From Ceratodon purpureus (lineage: Eukaryota; Streptophyta; Bryopsida; Pseudoditrichales; Ditrichaceae): a stretch of 64,000 nt of DNA. Numbering within the stretch: position 1 is the first letter of the stretch; the number at the start of each line of letters is the position of its first letter. The translations under genes and the position numbers were made by a program. Below the pieces are notes generated by a model. That model did no database searches and had not been told where the DNA came from. It saw only the letters and a program-made list of their open reading frames with translations. Positions 37,240-50,243 of this stretch are shown here, in pieces. The stretch covers positions 16,066,930 to 16,130,929 of the forward strand of contig CM026427.1 of NCBI GenBank assembly GCA_014871385.1, in the 5' to 3' direction.

Positions 37240-37915
37240 CAAGCTTTATTTCTATTTTTTATTTTTATTTTTTTATTTTTATTTTTTTTGAAGCAAATGG
37301 TGAGTTTATTCCATAACAAAGTGAGACAAAATAAAGAACACCGCAGCACAACCGAGCCGGCGTTAAGCATGCTGGCGGCCTGAAATTTTTGGATTTTTTA
37401 ACTTACCTGATAAAATACCAACCTGAATACACCTACCCATAATTCACTACCTAGCGATGAATTGTCCTGTTAGGGGTCGCTGGTAATTCCAGTGAATTCC
37501 AGAGTCTGTAGCCGTGAAGAACACCCCCCGGTGGTGCCACACGGATTCGAAGTCACGTTGAACACTCGGAGCATTTTGCGGGAGGTTGTGTTGTGCCCAT
37601 TCCACCCGTTCATTCGCCATCGGAGCAAGATCGATGATGGCATCCCACACTGTGCGCTCAAGGACGTCAGGTGGCCATCTGGAATTGTGAAACACTGCTT
37701 GATTCCGTTGTAACCAAATAGTCCAGAGCACCACCCCTCTGATGAGGGACCAGACTTTGCTGAATTCCTTGAAATGCACAGGGAGGGCTACTCCGAGTAT
37801 ACATTGGTCCCATAATAACATGGGCCAAGGCATGGATGATGGACTCAGGGGGAGCCCGGGCGAGTACATACAGGATAGTAGTCGCAAAGATCCAGGCCCG
37901 ATAGGCCGGGTTCAA
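37240..37915 (-). mobile_element. LINE retrotransposon, truncated 3' end
   Basis: On the minus strand a frame from 37887 to 37447 encodes the C-terminal tail typical of plant LINE-type reverse transcriptase proteins: DQCILGVALP, then VVLWTIWLQRNQAVFHN, then VWDAIIDLA. It ends at a stop, followed by a 3' UTR with AATAAA (37305-37310) and an A-rich tail (T-rich on plus, about 37254-37289). The overlapping frame just upstream (YRAWIFATTILYVLARAPP) suggests a frameshift. The endonuclease and reverse transcriptase domains are missing, so this is a 5'-truncated dead copy. Confidence 0.8.
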
Positions 37916-38669
37916 AACTTATTTTCCTTTAGAGGAAATATTATTTACTTCCAAGTAAATTGTTTCTCTCATTTCACAAAGATGGCCTCAATTCATAGTT
38001 TAATAAAGTATGTGACCTCTGTAAAATGAAGCATATAAATAATTCATCTTGAATAGCACACATTCAAGGAAAAATATATATATTCGATTTGAATCTACAG
38101 AAGTCATCAACAGAGGAACAAGTTCTATAAGAACTATCATCTACAAACTTCCATTCTAGTAAGACTTGTACTATTCATTTATCCAGAATTTATATGCCAT
38201 ATCTCGCATAGATAGTTCTTGTTTTATTTATCTTTGTTGATTGTTTTCAATTATGATATCGCATCTAATTTTGAAGTTCTCTTTAATCTTGCCAGATTTA
38301 TTTTCAACCTCCGTGATAAACCATTGGAGCAGCCTAATTCTTTAAAAAGCCTTTGTGCATATGGCCTTTCTATTCCTCACCAAATTAATGAGGTGATGAA
38401 GTGCACGTTTTTTCCTCTACCTTTTAGCACTTTGGAGATCACAAAATATAAATAAATATTGAGCTCATGCATCTTGATGGATCGGGACGAAATCATTGGC
38501 ATATTGTGCCATAATTATATTCCAGAAGAAGCACTGACAATATTGTTTTAAGACTTTATTTTCTCTTTATAAGGAAAAGAGGATTGTGCACTGAGAAAAA
38601 GCTAGGTTTGGTGGAAATATGATCATGTGTGGCTGGCATGATGACAAAGTTCTCCACAAGAATACGATA
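37916..38669. other. Intergenic, no gene recognised
   Basis: AT-rich DNA with only short frames. Confidence 0.5.
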
Positions 38670-39055
38670 TTAAGAAAACTGTTTATATGGATTTCAATTT
38701 CTATATTTTTTTTATTTTTTTTACATAAAAGATTTGAAAGCATTGAATTACAAGTAAATGACTTTGCTACCATGGTTTAGAGAAAATTAAATAATCTTTA
38801 ATAATTTAGAGAAAGTTAAAGAGGATGTTCAATTTGCTCGAAGTTGTAGCTTGTGAGACCATTTTACAAGATCTATTCAACCGTATGGCAAATGGAAATG
38901 ACCCGTGGGATTCCGTGGATCGTTCACCATCTTGGACTCCGCCAGCAGTGATTACATTTCAAGATATTAAGAATGCTCGTGCAATCTCTACGCTTTGGAA
39001 GAGGGAGATTGATAATAGTCCCGAATACGCTTGCTTGAGGTTGGCAAAGTGGGAC
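38670..39055 (+). repeat. 386-bp direct repeat, copy A (coding-like)
   Basis: Nearly identical to 39465-39850 with the same length. After an A/T-rich lead, a frame from ATG 38825 encodes LEVVACETILQDLFNRMANG and continues to CLRLAKWD, then leaves the shared block and stops at 39073. Compared with copy B the differences are mostly substitutions that keep the frame open. Confidence 0.9.
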
Positions 39056-39464
39056 ATTTGTATCATTAATTAATTGTCGCATTGCTTGGGAAGCGACATG
39101 ACTCTGATCAATCGAACTTGCTTGACTTCAAAACCGAAATACCGGACATCATATTCCACGCTCGCAGAAAACTGAGATACTTGGAGTGAAGTGCAAAATC
39201 TGAAATATCAAGAGTGAAGTGCGATGGACTTGTTGTGTGAGAGAGAGAGAGGCATTGAATGCAGTATGCGGCACTTGGAGAAGTGTGCTGCATGCGCTGT
39301 TTTGTGGAATCTAAGTGTTGTGGTTCATAACTAAAACAAACTAGCTCTTTATCTTTCAGGAGACTCGAATTGAAGAGCAGGTTGCTTCACTATAGTTTTT
39401 TACTTTGTTTAAAGAAAAATTTAAAAATACTTATTTATAATATATTGCTATATACTTTTGAAGC
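39056..39464. other. Spacer between the 386-bp repeats
   Basis: Unique DNA between the two direct copies. It contains a GAGAGAGAGA run near 39240 and no gene. Confidence 0.6.
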
Positions 39465-39850
39465 TTAAGAAAATTGTTTATATGGATTTCAATTTTTATA
39501 TTTTTTTTATTTTTTTTACATAAAAGATTTGAAAGCATTGAATTACAAGTAAATGACTTTGCTACCATGGTTTAGGGAAAATTAAATAATCTTTAATAAT
39601 TTAGAGAAATTTGAAAAGGATGTCCTATTCGTTGGAGGTTGTAGCTTGTGAGACCATTTTACAAAATCTACTCAGTTGTATGGCAAATGGAAACGACCCG
39701 TGGGATTCCGTCGATCGTCCACCATCTTGGACTCCAATAGCAATGGTTACATTTCAAGATATTGAGAATGCTTGGGCAGTTTCTTCACTTTGGAAAAGGA
39801 AGATTGATAATAGTCCTGAATACGCTTGCTTGAGGTTGGCAAAGTGGGAC
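39465..39850 (+). repeat. 386-bp direct repeat, copy B (coding-like)
   Basis: This is the partner of 38670-39055. Its frame starts at ATG 39620 (MSYSLEVVACETILQ) and extends past the repeat to YDSYRDSH, with a stop at 39877. It may be the first coding exon of the degenerate gene that follows. Confidence 0.9.
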
Positions 39851-40765
39851 TATGATTCATATAGAGATAGCCACTAGTTCTTGAAAGATGAATATCAGGC
39901 GTATCAATTTAATGTGAGTTATCTCTAGCATGTGAGATACATTAGTTTTGTAGTTAGTTTTTAAAATAATAATATAGAATACATAAACACCATTAAATAG
40001 TGGTTATAATAGAAATTAGGAATTCAAAGTTCTCTAAATTTTAAAGCACTAAATTTATACATACTTATTTCCAGATATAACAATCTAAAGCCATTAACAA
40101 AGCCAAAAAAGCAGACGCATTCATACGCATAAAAAAAGTGAAAGTTTTTGAAAGAAAGTGATGACCCATATAATGAAAGCTTTTAAATCTTGGCTCAAAC
40201 CTTTAGAAGGAATGCGACCAAAGTGGATTCCAAATAAATGTGGAAGGATCGGACATACTCCGTTTTCAACGATGGGAATTTCAATAAATTACTTTACAGA
40301 CGCCTATAATGATCCCAATGATTCTGGCATGGGATTTATCTTGTGGTTTCATGAAGGCAAACTATCATTTTAATGCATAAAATATTACAAAACGTAAAAA
40401 TAAGTAAGAACTTCACAATTTATGCATCTGTTTACATAATTCACATTTTTTCATATTAGAATTTATTCATGTAGTTGCAACTACACATCATACAAGTTAA
40501 AGAAAGGAAATGTTTTTAGTAATTTTGATATTCACTAATGTTGAACAAGAAAACAACCATAGAAGTAGGGGCTGTGAATTTGTTCTACCAAACTATGGAT
40601 AATGGCGTATACATCAAGCCACGTAATGGAACAATTTTAATGTTGGATTCAGCAAAAATTAGGCACGGCACCTTAACGAACAAGGGATTCATTCAAATGG
40701 GTTGTGCTCTTGCAATAATTCTTTTAGATTTTAATAAATGTAGAAAACATATACATAAATTTTAG
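39620..40765 (+). pseudogene. Degenerate gene with 2OG-oxygenase-like signature
   Basis: Three coding-like blocks in the same orientation could be exons of one gene: 39620-39877, 40158-40373 and 40538-40765. Blocks 2 and 3 together read GISINYFTDAYNDPNDSGMG, then FILWFHEG, then NGVYIKPRNGTILMLDSAKI followed by RHGT. That order (strand, HxD-like position, Gly, then G-x-x-x-x-x-D followed by H-G) resembles the double-stranded beta-helix of Fe/2-oxoglutarate oxygenases, including transposon-linked TET/JBP-like proteins. Here the first metal histidine position is Tyr (YND), so activity is doubtful. I could not define splice sites joining the blocks, so it is probably a relic or TE-derived. The family call is an inference. 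Confidence 0.4.
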
Positions 40766-42100
40766 AAAATTAATAATTTAGTTGCAAACTTTGAATTGGA
40801 TGCTTTGCTTGTAAAGAACCCAAACGAATTTTAAAAAAATGAAATTTATGTAGTATGATGTTTGGTTTAGAAAATTGCATTTGAACATTTTCACTTTCAA
40901 GCAAGGTTCATAAACTGCAAGGAAACAATGTAATGCCTATAATTATTAAGATTAAATAAATGTGGTTGTTTAAAAAAAATCATAGTTGACAATGACGTTT
41001 CTTCCTTACATGCCTTAACCCCTAAAGGCTCTTGGTGGTTTTTGAGCAAGAACTACAAAAAACAGATCTCTAATTATAGCAACAAACATGGGCAGTCTAT
41101 TGTTTGGAGATCCCATGTCTCACCTAATTTTCTCCACATCTATAAATGGGTCCCAGTAAATTTTAATTTATTAAAATAGCTCCTTAAAGGAAAATATTTT
41201 ATACTCGATGAGAGGGGGGATTTCATTTTTTCCATTAAAGGGTCTTCTTCATGTCTTTTAAAAACCAATTCCAACGAAATGGCCGTTTTTCAAAATAAAT
41301 AACCTTATAACTCTATCCAAGAATTTGCCAACCAGAGCTAGGCAAAGGCTTAGCGGTATGAAAAAATAAATCAAAATTAAATTTAAGACACAAAGACAAA
41401 GGGAGGAAAGATATTGTGGATATACTACTTCAGTTGAAACTTGAAACCATCAATTGACAGAAGTGCTATTCTAGCAAAGCGGTATCCAAAGTAGATGACA
41501 ACTTGCTAGCAATCAAAAAAATAATCCCGAAGACAAATATATCGGCGACTTTCAGCTATAGACATGTTCCCATAATCATGAATCTAAGATGACCATATGA
41601 GAGCGTCAATCTAAGGGTCTTTACAGTCTGGAGAAATAAAATGATATGTTTTTGCAAAGAAATCAAGGTTTCGCAGCTGAGATGTTGCAGTTTGGCAGTA
41701 ACGTTGCTTCAACACGTTGCTGGAGGGCAAGATTTTTAGTAGTGATGCAAGATTGAATTGTTATTCATTGTAGCAACTTTTGGACATATACTCTAATTTT
41801 ATTTTTTTAAATTAACAAAGAATTTTAATTCTCAATATAAAGTTAAAATTTGAGATAAAATTATTGACTTACAACTAATTTATATTGATGAATATTATAG
41901 AAATATTGGTAATACCCAATGATCTAAATGTATTCAAAATGTGTTTTTAAGGGTTTGTTATTATTTATTACCATAAGTGTAATGGTATTGATGATTTGAA
42001 TATACCCTAATAATTATAGCATCACGAAGTTCTTTGAGTTTTTTAATGTTAACTTACTCCCAAAAATGTTTTTGAATCTTTAACCAATGCAACATCTAAA
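40766..42100. other. Intergenic; one transposon-end-like site
   Basis: AT-rich. TTAACCCCTAAAGG near 41014 resembles the end of the element at 294-1158, but I see no matching inverse end nearby. No gene is seen. Confidence 0.45.
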
Positions 42101-42341
42101 TGCCGAAGTTACCTTGGTGATTTCATATTTGGAGTCAAACAAAGTTTATTACTTCTCTAATACGCAAGTCTGACCTCCGAGAAAGGTGGAATGACCTCAC
42201 GGGATTAGAATTCCAAATGGTGAAGAGTGTATCCCTGCTTTATATACTCGTACTCCCGATTTAACTACAAACATTAGGATTCCAAATGGTGAAGAGTGTA
42301 TCCCTGCTTTATATACATATACTCTCGGTTTAACTTCAAAC
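42101..42341. mobile_element. Half copy of the 36.5-kb foldback family, with 69-bp duplication
   Basis: Starting at TGCCGAAGTTACC, it follows the right half of the element at 36501-36872 (GGAGTCAAA, then AGAAAGGTGGAATGACCTCAC). It ends in a tandem repeat: 42204-42272 and 42273-42341 are near-identical 69-bp units containing TTCCAAATGGTGAAGAGTGT. The left half of the foldback is missing. Confidence 0.7.
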
Positions 42342-42847
42342 ATCAAGATGGGCAACCGGAAAAGGATTTAAGAAATTTCATGTTAGAATTTAGAAGTAAG
42401 AATTGCTTGTCAGATTACCATAATCTCAACTACTTCATCTCATTTGTGTATATGATTGGAGTACATGTTTAATAAAAATATAATAAGTTATATATATCTA
42501 TTGAAACAAACACTACATGGAAATTAAAAATCACTTTTATAGTTAACAAATCTAGCCATGCGCAAGTGATATACTGTGATCGGAAACAAGACATGAAGTT
42601 ACAGAAAACCATTTACATGGATGTAACTTAATAATTGCACACACTCCAATTCAAATAAGAGTCACCCGTGCTCACGACAATATGATGACGTGAGAGAATG
42701 ATACAAATTTGTGAAATCTCAAGTTTACTAAAGCGATGTCGGAATGTAACCCGGTTGAGCTGGAACCATTTGTCAACGTAACTGCTACTATAGAAAACCA
42801 GTCCATGAAGTGGATGAGAAAAGGAGATCTATCATCCCAGCATCTAC

Positions 42848-42903
42848 TATGTGGACCACGGTCAGGTTGAGTATGCATTCCCAACCTGACCGTGGTCCAC
42901 ATA
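42848..42903. repeat. Perfect 22-bp inverted repeat (hairpin)
   Basis: Arms 42848-42869 and 42882-42903 are exact inverse complements (TATGTGGACCACGGTCAGG, then TTG) around a 12-base loop. It ends five bases before the start of duplicated segment copy B. Confidence 0.95.
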
Positions 42904-42907
42904 ACCT

Positions 42908-43691
42908 ACATTTCTCTAAGCCGGTGTAACAGAGATTCTCACTTTGTTGTAACAGAGATTCCATATTTGTAGAAATTATCTGTGCACGAAATCACACAAG
43001 TTTGGGCCATACCACATGTTGTTTCTCGCATTGATCCATGGATGCAATTTCTGCTGGATCAGTTCTTAACTACCACTGTTGAAGCCAGCACAAACTAATT
43101 TCGTTGTTGGCACAGTGTAGCTCACTAATTCGTGAAAGTCTTACATTTTTCAATTGGAACCATCGTGACTTTACAATAGATTACAGCAGCACAGGACAGT
43201 TATGATAGGGAGCTGGTTCTATGGTTCATCGTTTTCTCTGCATGGAGATCGGTATAAGTTAGCTGCATGGCAGTGTTAAGATGAGCATTTACAAATTGAC
43301 AGTTCCTGTCTGACTTTGGTTTTGTATACCTCAAGTGTTGGTACGATACAGCTACAACTCTTTGTGTACAATGGAATCTCTAGACCACTATGTTTTCTTT
43401 GTCGCAGCTCTAAAACAGACTCTGATAGTTTTGTAACCTCAGCGCTCTCCACGCAGAAGAGGATGGATAGCATTCTCTTGAAGCACACAGGAACCCGTAG
43501 ATGTTGAACCTAGGTGATATAGTTGAAGACAAATGTTGTCTTGAGATTGATGCTCATCAACTTCGGGTGAGTCTCACATCAATAGAGTTGCAGAGCACGA
43601 AGATTGCGAAAGCCCTGTTTCCCACGCGGAGCTAATTCAGATTTGGATGCACGGTAATCTGCATTGGTGGTTCAGTCTGTGAGTCTCATTC
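42908..43691. repeat. Segmental duplication, copy B
   Basis: Same-orientation copy of 32808-33592. It contains about 40 bases (GCACGAAGATTGCGAAAGCC and onward, about 43591-43631) absent from copy A, and lacks some short stretches present in A. It lies at the 3' side of the LRR receptor kinase gene. Confidence 0.9.
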
Positions 43692-44017
43692 CCGTCCCAA
43701 GCAAAGGATTAGGTTACGCGTAGAACGTCATTGTTCCTGCTCCTCATGTATCCATCTGTACATTTGGTTTCGGGTACCCCATGAAATCTTCAATGCCCAA
43801 ACCTAACCATGGTTTCTTTGCTACGTAGTATTTACAGCCCTTAGTGAGATAGTTCTTCCAAGTTACCAACCATGAATTGCCTCATGTCATACTTTCCTGA
43901 AGGGAACATAACAATGCTCGATGAGAAAACTTGTACTTAGCATATCCCAAATAAACCATGTCTCAATTATCTGATAGAATCAGTGCATGCAGAACTTACG
44001 TTGGTGTTTGATAATGC

Positions 44018-47000
44018 TTACAAGATTGTCTGTCGGCTTGTCCTCAACATTTCCACCACTTCTCTCATTGTAGGTCGGTCTGTGGGAGTCTCTCTCGTGC
44101 AACGAAGCGCAATCCGGAGCACACGGAGCATGTGTTCTTTCTGGTCCTTACTTGTAGCTCGAAGTAGCTTTGGGTCAAGAACAGCTTCTCCTACATTTGC
44201 CCCAACATTCTTCTGTGGCAGTGACCCACTCTGTTGAACTCTTGCTCGAACCCATTCAACAATATGCATGTGGTCGCCGAAACTTGGATCAACTGGTTGT
44301 TTTCCTGTTAGAAGCTCCAACACGAGGACACCATACGAGTATACATCCACTTTCGGTGTCACTGTTGTGCCAAATCCATACTCTGCAACAACGCAAATCT
44401 TTAAGGATCAACTCTGTGCTGCATACATTTCCTCAATCCCTGTTACATAATGGATGCCAGTATGTAGAGATTAAGAAAATGAAATTCATGTAGTTTGGAT
44501 ATCAATAAAACTAGATGAAGCAGTTACCAGGAGCAATGTAGCCATACGTTCCCGTCACAAATGCTGTTGACAACATGTTTTTGTCTTTCGGCTTCATCGC
44601 CATCACCTTTGCAACTCCAAAATCTGAAATATGCGGCTCCAAATCCTCGTCCAACAACACATTGCTGGCCTTGATGTCGCGATGGACGATAGGGGGCATG
44701 TAATCGTGGTGAAGGTATGACAAACCGTGAGCCACGCCTTCAGCAATTCGCAGTCTCGTCGTCCAGTCAAGCACTATTCCTCTCTCCTTGTTGTGTAACA
44801 CATCGTGAAGGTCACCATTCGGTACGTAGTCATACAGGAGAAGCCCTACCTCGCCCCACTTGCAGAACCCTAGCAGTTTCACGAGGTTACGGTGCTTGGC
44901 ATTGCCGATTGTTTCGATCTCTGTTAAGAAGCTCTTGTGGATATGTGTGTTCCGATCAAGAGAGACAATCTTCTTCACAACGATAGGATTGCCTGCCGCA
45001 AGTGTCGCCTTGTATACCGTTCCGTGCCCGCCCTTCCCGATGATGCAAGTATCACTTAGGTTCTGCGTTGCCTCCATGATTTCCTCGAAGGAGATCGTAT
45101 TGCCCGGCGCGCTTGTGACCTCGACGTTCGATTCCCAGACAAGTGGCACATGATGTCGCCCTGGTAGAAACCGCCACCCTAATGTCCCGAGGACGAGCAG
45201 CAAGAGTCCGCTTCCTAAGATTATTGCAATCAATGGCCCCAATTGGAGGTCGTTGGTTCCATGACTCGATCCAACCGGGCTGAAAGCGACACATTTATTT
45301 TCGTCTGAGTAGAAGAGGCACAATCCAGGGTTGCCCTCAAAAGCACTTGGAGTTTGAGCAAGAAACTTCAACCATGAAATAGGCAACGACCCTATCAGCC
45401 CGTTGTATGAAATATTCACAGTAAGGAGACTAGACAGATTGTCTCCGACTGCCGAAGGTATGGTACCTGAGAGATTGTTATGAGAGAGGTCAAGTACTTC
45501 AAGCTGGTCCAGCTTCCCCATGCTTTCCGGGATTTTTCCATAAAAACCCCCATTGCTCAAGTTGAGCAGCGCCAGCGTGGGCAATGATCCGATTTCATCT
45601 GGTATTGATCGTCTGAAGGAATTCAGGGCAAGGCTGAGTTTAGTCAGTCCGACGAATTTCGGAAAAATGCTTGGGTCCATGCCAGTCAGCTTGTTGCCTT
45701 TCAATCTCAGCTCAAACAATTTCGTTAGGTTCCCAAGTGCCGACGGCATGATTCCACTTATAGAGTTGAAGCTTAAATCTAAGGTGTAAATTTTCTTGCA
45801 GCTTGAAATGGTTTCAGGAATCTCCCCTGTGAAGTTGTTAGAAGACAGATTAAGAAACTCAAGGTTTGGCAGCTTGGAAAATGCCAAGGGAGAAAGGTCG
45901 CCGGACAGCTTGTTGTTATCCAGCTCTAGTCTACTGAGGTTGCTGTTGATTCCAAGTACAGGCGGCAGCGGGCCCTCCAGCTGGTTGTTTGAGAGCTCCA
46001 GCGAACTTAGCCCGGTGCTGTTGCCGAATCCAGCAGGGAGGCTTGTAAACCGGTTGTGCCCTGCTCGGAAGCGTTTCAGACTGCGACATGTTGCAAGAGC
46101 TGTTGGAATGGCACCTTCGAACATGTTGTCCTTGATGTCAAGGAACTCTAATTTTCCTCCTGTGCAGACGCCTTCGGGTAGAGTACCACTGAATGAATTG
46201 TTGCGGATGTCCAGGACGCTTAGGTTGCTCATGAACATCCCAAGATCCGGTGGAAGGGGGCCAGTCATGAGATTGTCAAAGAAAAAAATCTCTTGCAACT
46301 CAGTCATATTTGATAATCGAGCTGGTATCACCCCTGTAAACCTGTTTGAGTTGAGAACAATCTCAGCCAAGCTTCTAAGTTCTCCAATCTCTTCGGGAAT
46401 AGACCCCGACAGCTCGTTGTCACTGAGCCTCAAGCTCAGCAAGCCCGTCAAGCGCCCGATTTCTGGCGAGATGGCGCCCGTGAACGAATTCTGAGATAAA
46501 TAAAAGCTCTGCAAGGATGTGCAGTTGAAGATCTCGGGGGGAATAGCTCCGGTCATCGAGTTATTGTAAACTTCAAAAATCTTCAGTCGAGCTAATTTTC
46601 CAAACGATGAGGGGATCGTGCCATTCAAATGGTTCACGTACAAAATAATCTCTTCCAGTAACTCGCAATCTCCGAGCTCTGCTGGAATGGGTCCCGAAAT
46701 CTCATTCTGGTACAAATGAAGCAATGTCATGTTTCTGAGCATGCCAAATTCGCGGGGAATGCCGCCTGTGAGCTTGTTCGTGGATAGGTACATGACCTTC
46801 AAGTTACTCAAGCTTCCAAGCTCGGGTGGGATGCTGCCAGTGAAATTATTGTCCCGGATGTCAAGTATCTGGAGGTTCTCAAGCTTGCCTATCTCCTTCG
46901 GAATAGTTCCCCCGAAACTGGAGTTGCCAAGAGTTCCCTGTTTGTTGAGGAGGATTCGTCTGAGCGCGGTGGCGTTTCCAAGCGATGGTGGCAAGGTGCC

Positions 47001-48583
47001 GCTGAAGTAGTTGAATTGCATCCATATATCATCAATGACCGGCAGCTTTGACAACGCTTCCAGACCTGGTTCAGACCGAAAAAAAGGAGAATTATTTAAA
47101 CCTCAATTAACTCCTGAGGCAGGATGAAGCGTACTTCAAGAGCGAAGGTTGATCATAGTAGGACTGTACTTGCAGACACGCAAACGTTCAAACTTCGCCC
47201 ACATGCATGGTTTTGTCAATTAGAATTTAAGAAGAATGTATAGAACGAGCTTGTCAATTTTATGTATCGCTCTACTCATTGCCCCAACTCCTGATACATG
47301 AAGGAAGTAACTATACTGCATATGTCTGAACATATGCAGCAAAGCCTCTCTCATGACACTCATGCTCATGCTCAATATTATAGAGCTCAAAAAAGCCATC
47401 AACGCTCTGGTAGACGAGTTATGTTCAGCTGGACTTTATGTCGCATGTGAGCCACTGAATTATATGTTTTTTTGTCAACGGTGGATGTGAAGATCATCCT
47501 GCAATCTGTTTCATATTCAGGAAACGAGTACTGTAACTTCGAATAGTTGAGACTATCAAGACCACTCTTAAGTACACTTAAAGAAATTTAATGTATATTG
47601 TCGAACATCGATTCGCGTAGATTTTAAACCTTTCATAAGCGTCAGCAATTTACGAGAGATTCCCTGGTTACTTCTAATTATTAGAAATTATTAAGCGCAA
47701 GAATACTTTGCACACCTCTTAAAATTTGTTGTCGACGAACGGTCAGTTGAGGATGCTCTCTTGAATCACACTACTTTCTCCCACCGATAGTATATAAACC
47801 TAATTGCAGCATATAAGTACTACAGTTCAACAATTTGTTGACTACACGGTTAAAAGATTGGATCGATTTCATGCCCTATAGCAATCACAAATATGAGAAT
47901 CCCAGAGTAACGAGAGAATTCATGGCAACAGACGAGAGAGCATAGCAATTTGAAAATGCACCTTTGGTGATGTCTCCAGTAAAATTGTTGTTATTGATAT
48001 AGAGGCCAGTGAGCTTGGGATTCTCAAATAGCTCATGTGGGATGTGCCCTGAAAGATGATTGGATCCAACATCAAATATGTAGATACTTGAGGAGGCCGC
48101 TAACGAGGTCGGGATTACGCCCTCGAGGTCGTTAAATGCGAGAACCAAATCTCCCAGCACCGGCAGGTTGCCGAACTCAGCTGGAATGGTGCCTGACAGG
48201 AGATTGTTGTCCAGATACAAAACCTTCAGGCTTGTGCAATTGCCGAGCTCCCGAGGAATGGTTCCATAGAATCCATTAGCTGAAAGGTACAGCTCCTCTA
48301 ACGACTCTAATCTTCCCAAACTTGGAGAGATTTCGCCTTCAAACCCCTGCAACGTCAAGTTGATGATCCGAACCGAGAAATTTTCCGTGCAAGTAATTCC
48401 GCTCCAATTGCACGGCGTCGCGTCTAACTCGCTCCAACCTCCAATAGCAGACGCCGCGCCGTCTGCATTTGCTATACCTCGCTTGAATTCCAGCAACGCT
48501 TCTCCATCTGGCGTCACTGCTCTGGACAGGATGACTTGCGCTATGAGGAGGTAAAGAAAGACCACGGCCCTCGCAAGAAGCAT
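44018..48583 (-). CDS. Leucine-rich-repeat receptor-like kinase, three exons
   Basis: A plasma-membrane receptor kinase: an extracellular LRR domain senses a ligand and the cytosolic kinase signals. Exons are 47962-48583, 44528-47065 and 44018-44382, phases agree, giving 1174 residues. A signal peptide covers about 1-22 (LLARAVVFLYLLIAQVILS). The LRR N-cap at about 25-66 includes PCNWSGITC. About two dozen plant-type LRRs (LxxLxLxxNxLxGxIP) follow to about 770. The membrane span is at about 818-840 (PLIAIILGSGLLLLVLGTLG). The kinase runs from about 884: GKGGHGTVYKA, Lys905, HRD at 1002-1004, DFG at 1022-1024, GTYGYIAPEYG across the second splice, then DVYSYGVLVLELLTG. It is an RD kinase with all catalytic residues, so probably active. 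One LRR near residues 240-250 is irregular. The ligand and exact subfamily are not assignable by eye. Confidence 0.95.
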
Positions 48584-50243
48584 CGTCGCTTTTACAGACT
48601 GATATCAAGGACGCACGTCGAAGTAGCAGATCTTCGAGAAAACTTGTTTAAGAACACCAGCCGAATGCATTTTGAACTCGCTTGACTCAAATTGAGAAGA
48701 GATAGCATGCCGTGCGGTCACAAGCATTTACCGACAAACCAATGATTGCTCGCCTAACGTCTGAAGAAGCTCCTCCATAGCCTGAAACAATTTCTTGAAA
48801 ACATATCGCAGCTCTAATTAACTCTTCCTCTCGGCATCGCACCTCAGAGAACTCCAGCGTGACTTACTTTCGCAGCCTTCCTGTCAAAAACAAAGCGCCT
48901 AGAATCAGGTGCGCCACGAAAGGACGAAGGAATTGCTTATCTCAGCTATACAGCGGACGAACACGAACAGAAGATGACCCGCGTTCATTGCTAGCGACAC
49001 TAGAACTGCAAACAAACAACGCACGTTACACGAATGACACACGTTGCATTCAAGACACACGCTCTCGTTCAAAACATGAAATTACCGTGCAAAAAAAGTT
49101 CAAATGAGCTTCCATTCGGAACTCACTCTCCAGTCTTATCTGCACGCACATCCCCGCACCTCACCCAGCTACGGTTCCTTCCTTGTCCCTGCCTCTCTAA
49201 CAAGGGCAAAGACGAACTAATAACGAGAAATACCAAACTTTCATACAGCAAGCTCTGCCCGAAGGCACAGTGCTCTCCCACTCGGACTCTAAATCTAACC
49301 TCTAACCATGAAAAACTGAACGCATCAAGTTCTTATGAGCTCACAAGCGAAATTGCAGTGTCCTAGATCGCTAGCTATGCACACCGCCGCACTTCAGCTC
49401 CTTCCTCATTTCTTGTCGGGCTGTCTCTCGCTAGCTAGCGCAAGCAACTATATTCAAACCTCGACTAAGATATTCTCAAAACTAGCACTTCCGCCAACAA
49501 GCTGCGCAACGCAGCTTGACACAGTACCCCATTCCGCGAGATCTCATTCCCCTACCGCGCCATGAACAGCCAATCTCTCACCAATATCGTCCAGCACTAT
49601 CGAACCTCACAAACTCCTTCTTTCTTCAATTACTTTACACTAGAATTGACTCTAATTCCTCCGAGGCGCAAGTACTAGCCACGTACGTCGAGACGTTACA
49701 TGCACGGGCCGGGCAGGAGCTTCCCAACTTTCACAAACTGCAGCAGAAGCCCGAACATTCCTACCCGATCTCTGTCCCTCCAACAAGCGCACGTAACTCC
49801 ACACCTAAACTAGCGTGCTCTCAAACTGTGCGCCACAGCCAACATTTCGATCGAGGTCCAGTACTTCAGTCCCCGAAATCACACACCACTCACCGGACGT
49901 GCCGTCCAGCACTAGAATAAACCTCCCGACCTTCCCCTAGTCGCCATATCTTGATCTAGACTTGCACATGTGTAAACTAACCGGAGCTATTGCATGCACG
50001 GGCAGGTCCAAGCTTAAGCTCCCTGGACTCGATCCGGTAACTGCAGCTAGCAGTGGCTCATCAACATTCCGACGAGGAGGCTCCCGGTGAAGACGACGGC
50101 GGCGACGACGCTCTCGCAGCACGCTCGTCGATGGCAAAATCCGCAGATCTAGCATCAGTTCGCAGCCATCCGGCGTCACCGCTGCAGCTAATACCGATCA
50201 TCGATGCAGCGACACTGCTGCCGAACCCACACTCACAGCATTT
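48584..50243. promoter_or_regulatory. LRR kinase upstream region
   Basis: The plus strand is A/C-rich over much of 48900-49900, so the sense strand of the kinase transcript is G/T-rich, as for the other genes here. Open frames at 49034-49920 follow this bias and show no domain. The leader and promoter probably lie here. Confidence 0.4.

Noticed and set aside
45796..46494. 232-codon plus-strand frame
   Set aside because: Exactly antisense to the LRR region of the receptor kinase. The repeats keep the opposite strand open.
49034..49920. Series of plus-strand frames upstream of the LRR kinase
   Set aside because: They follow the A/C-rich strand bias and have no domain.
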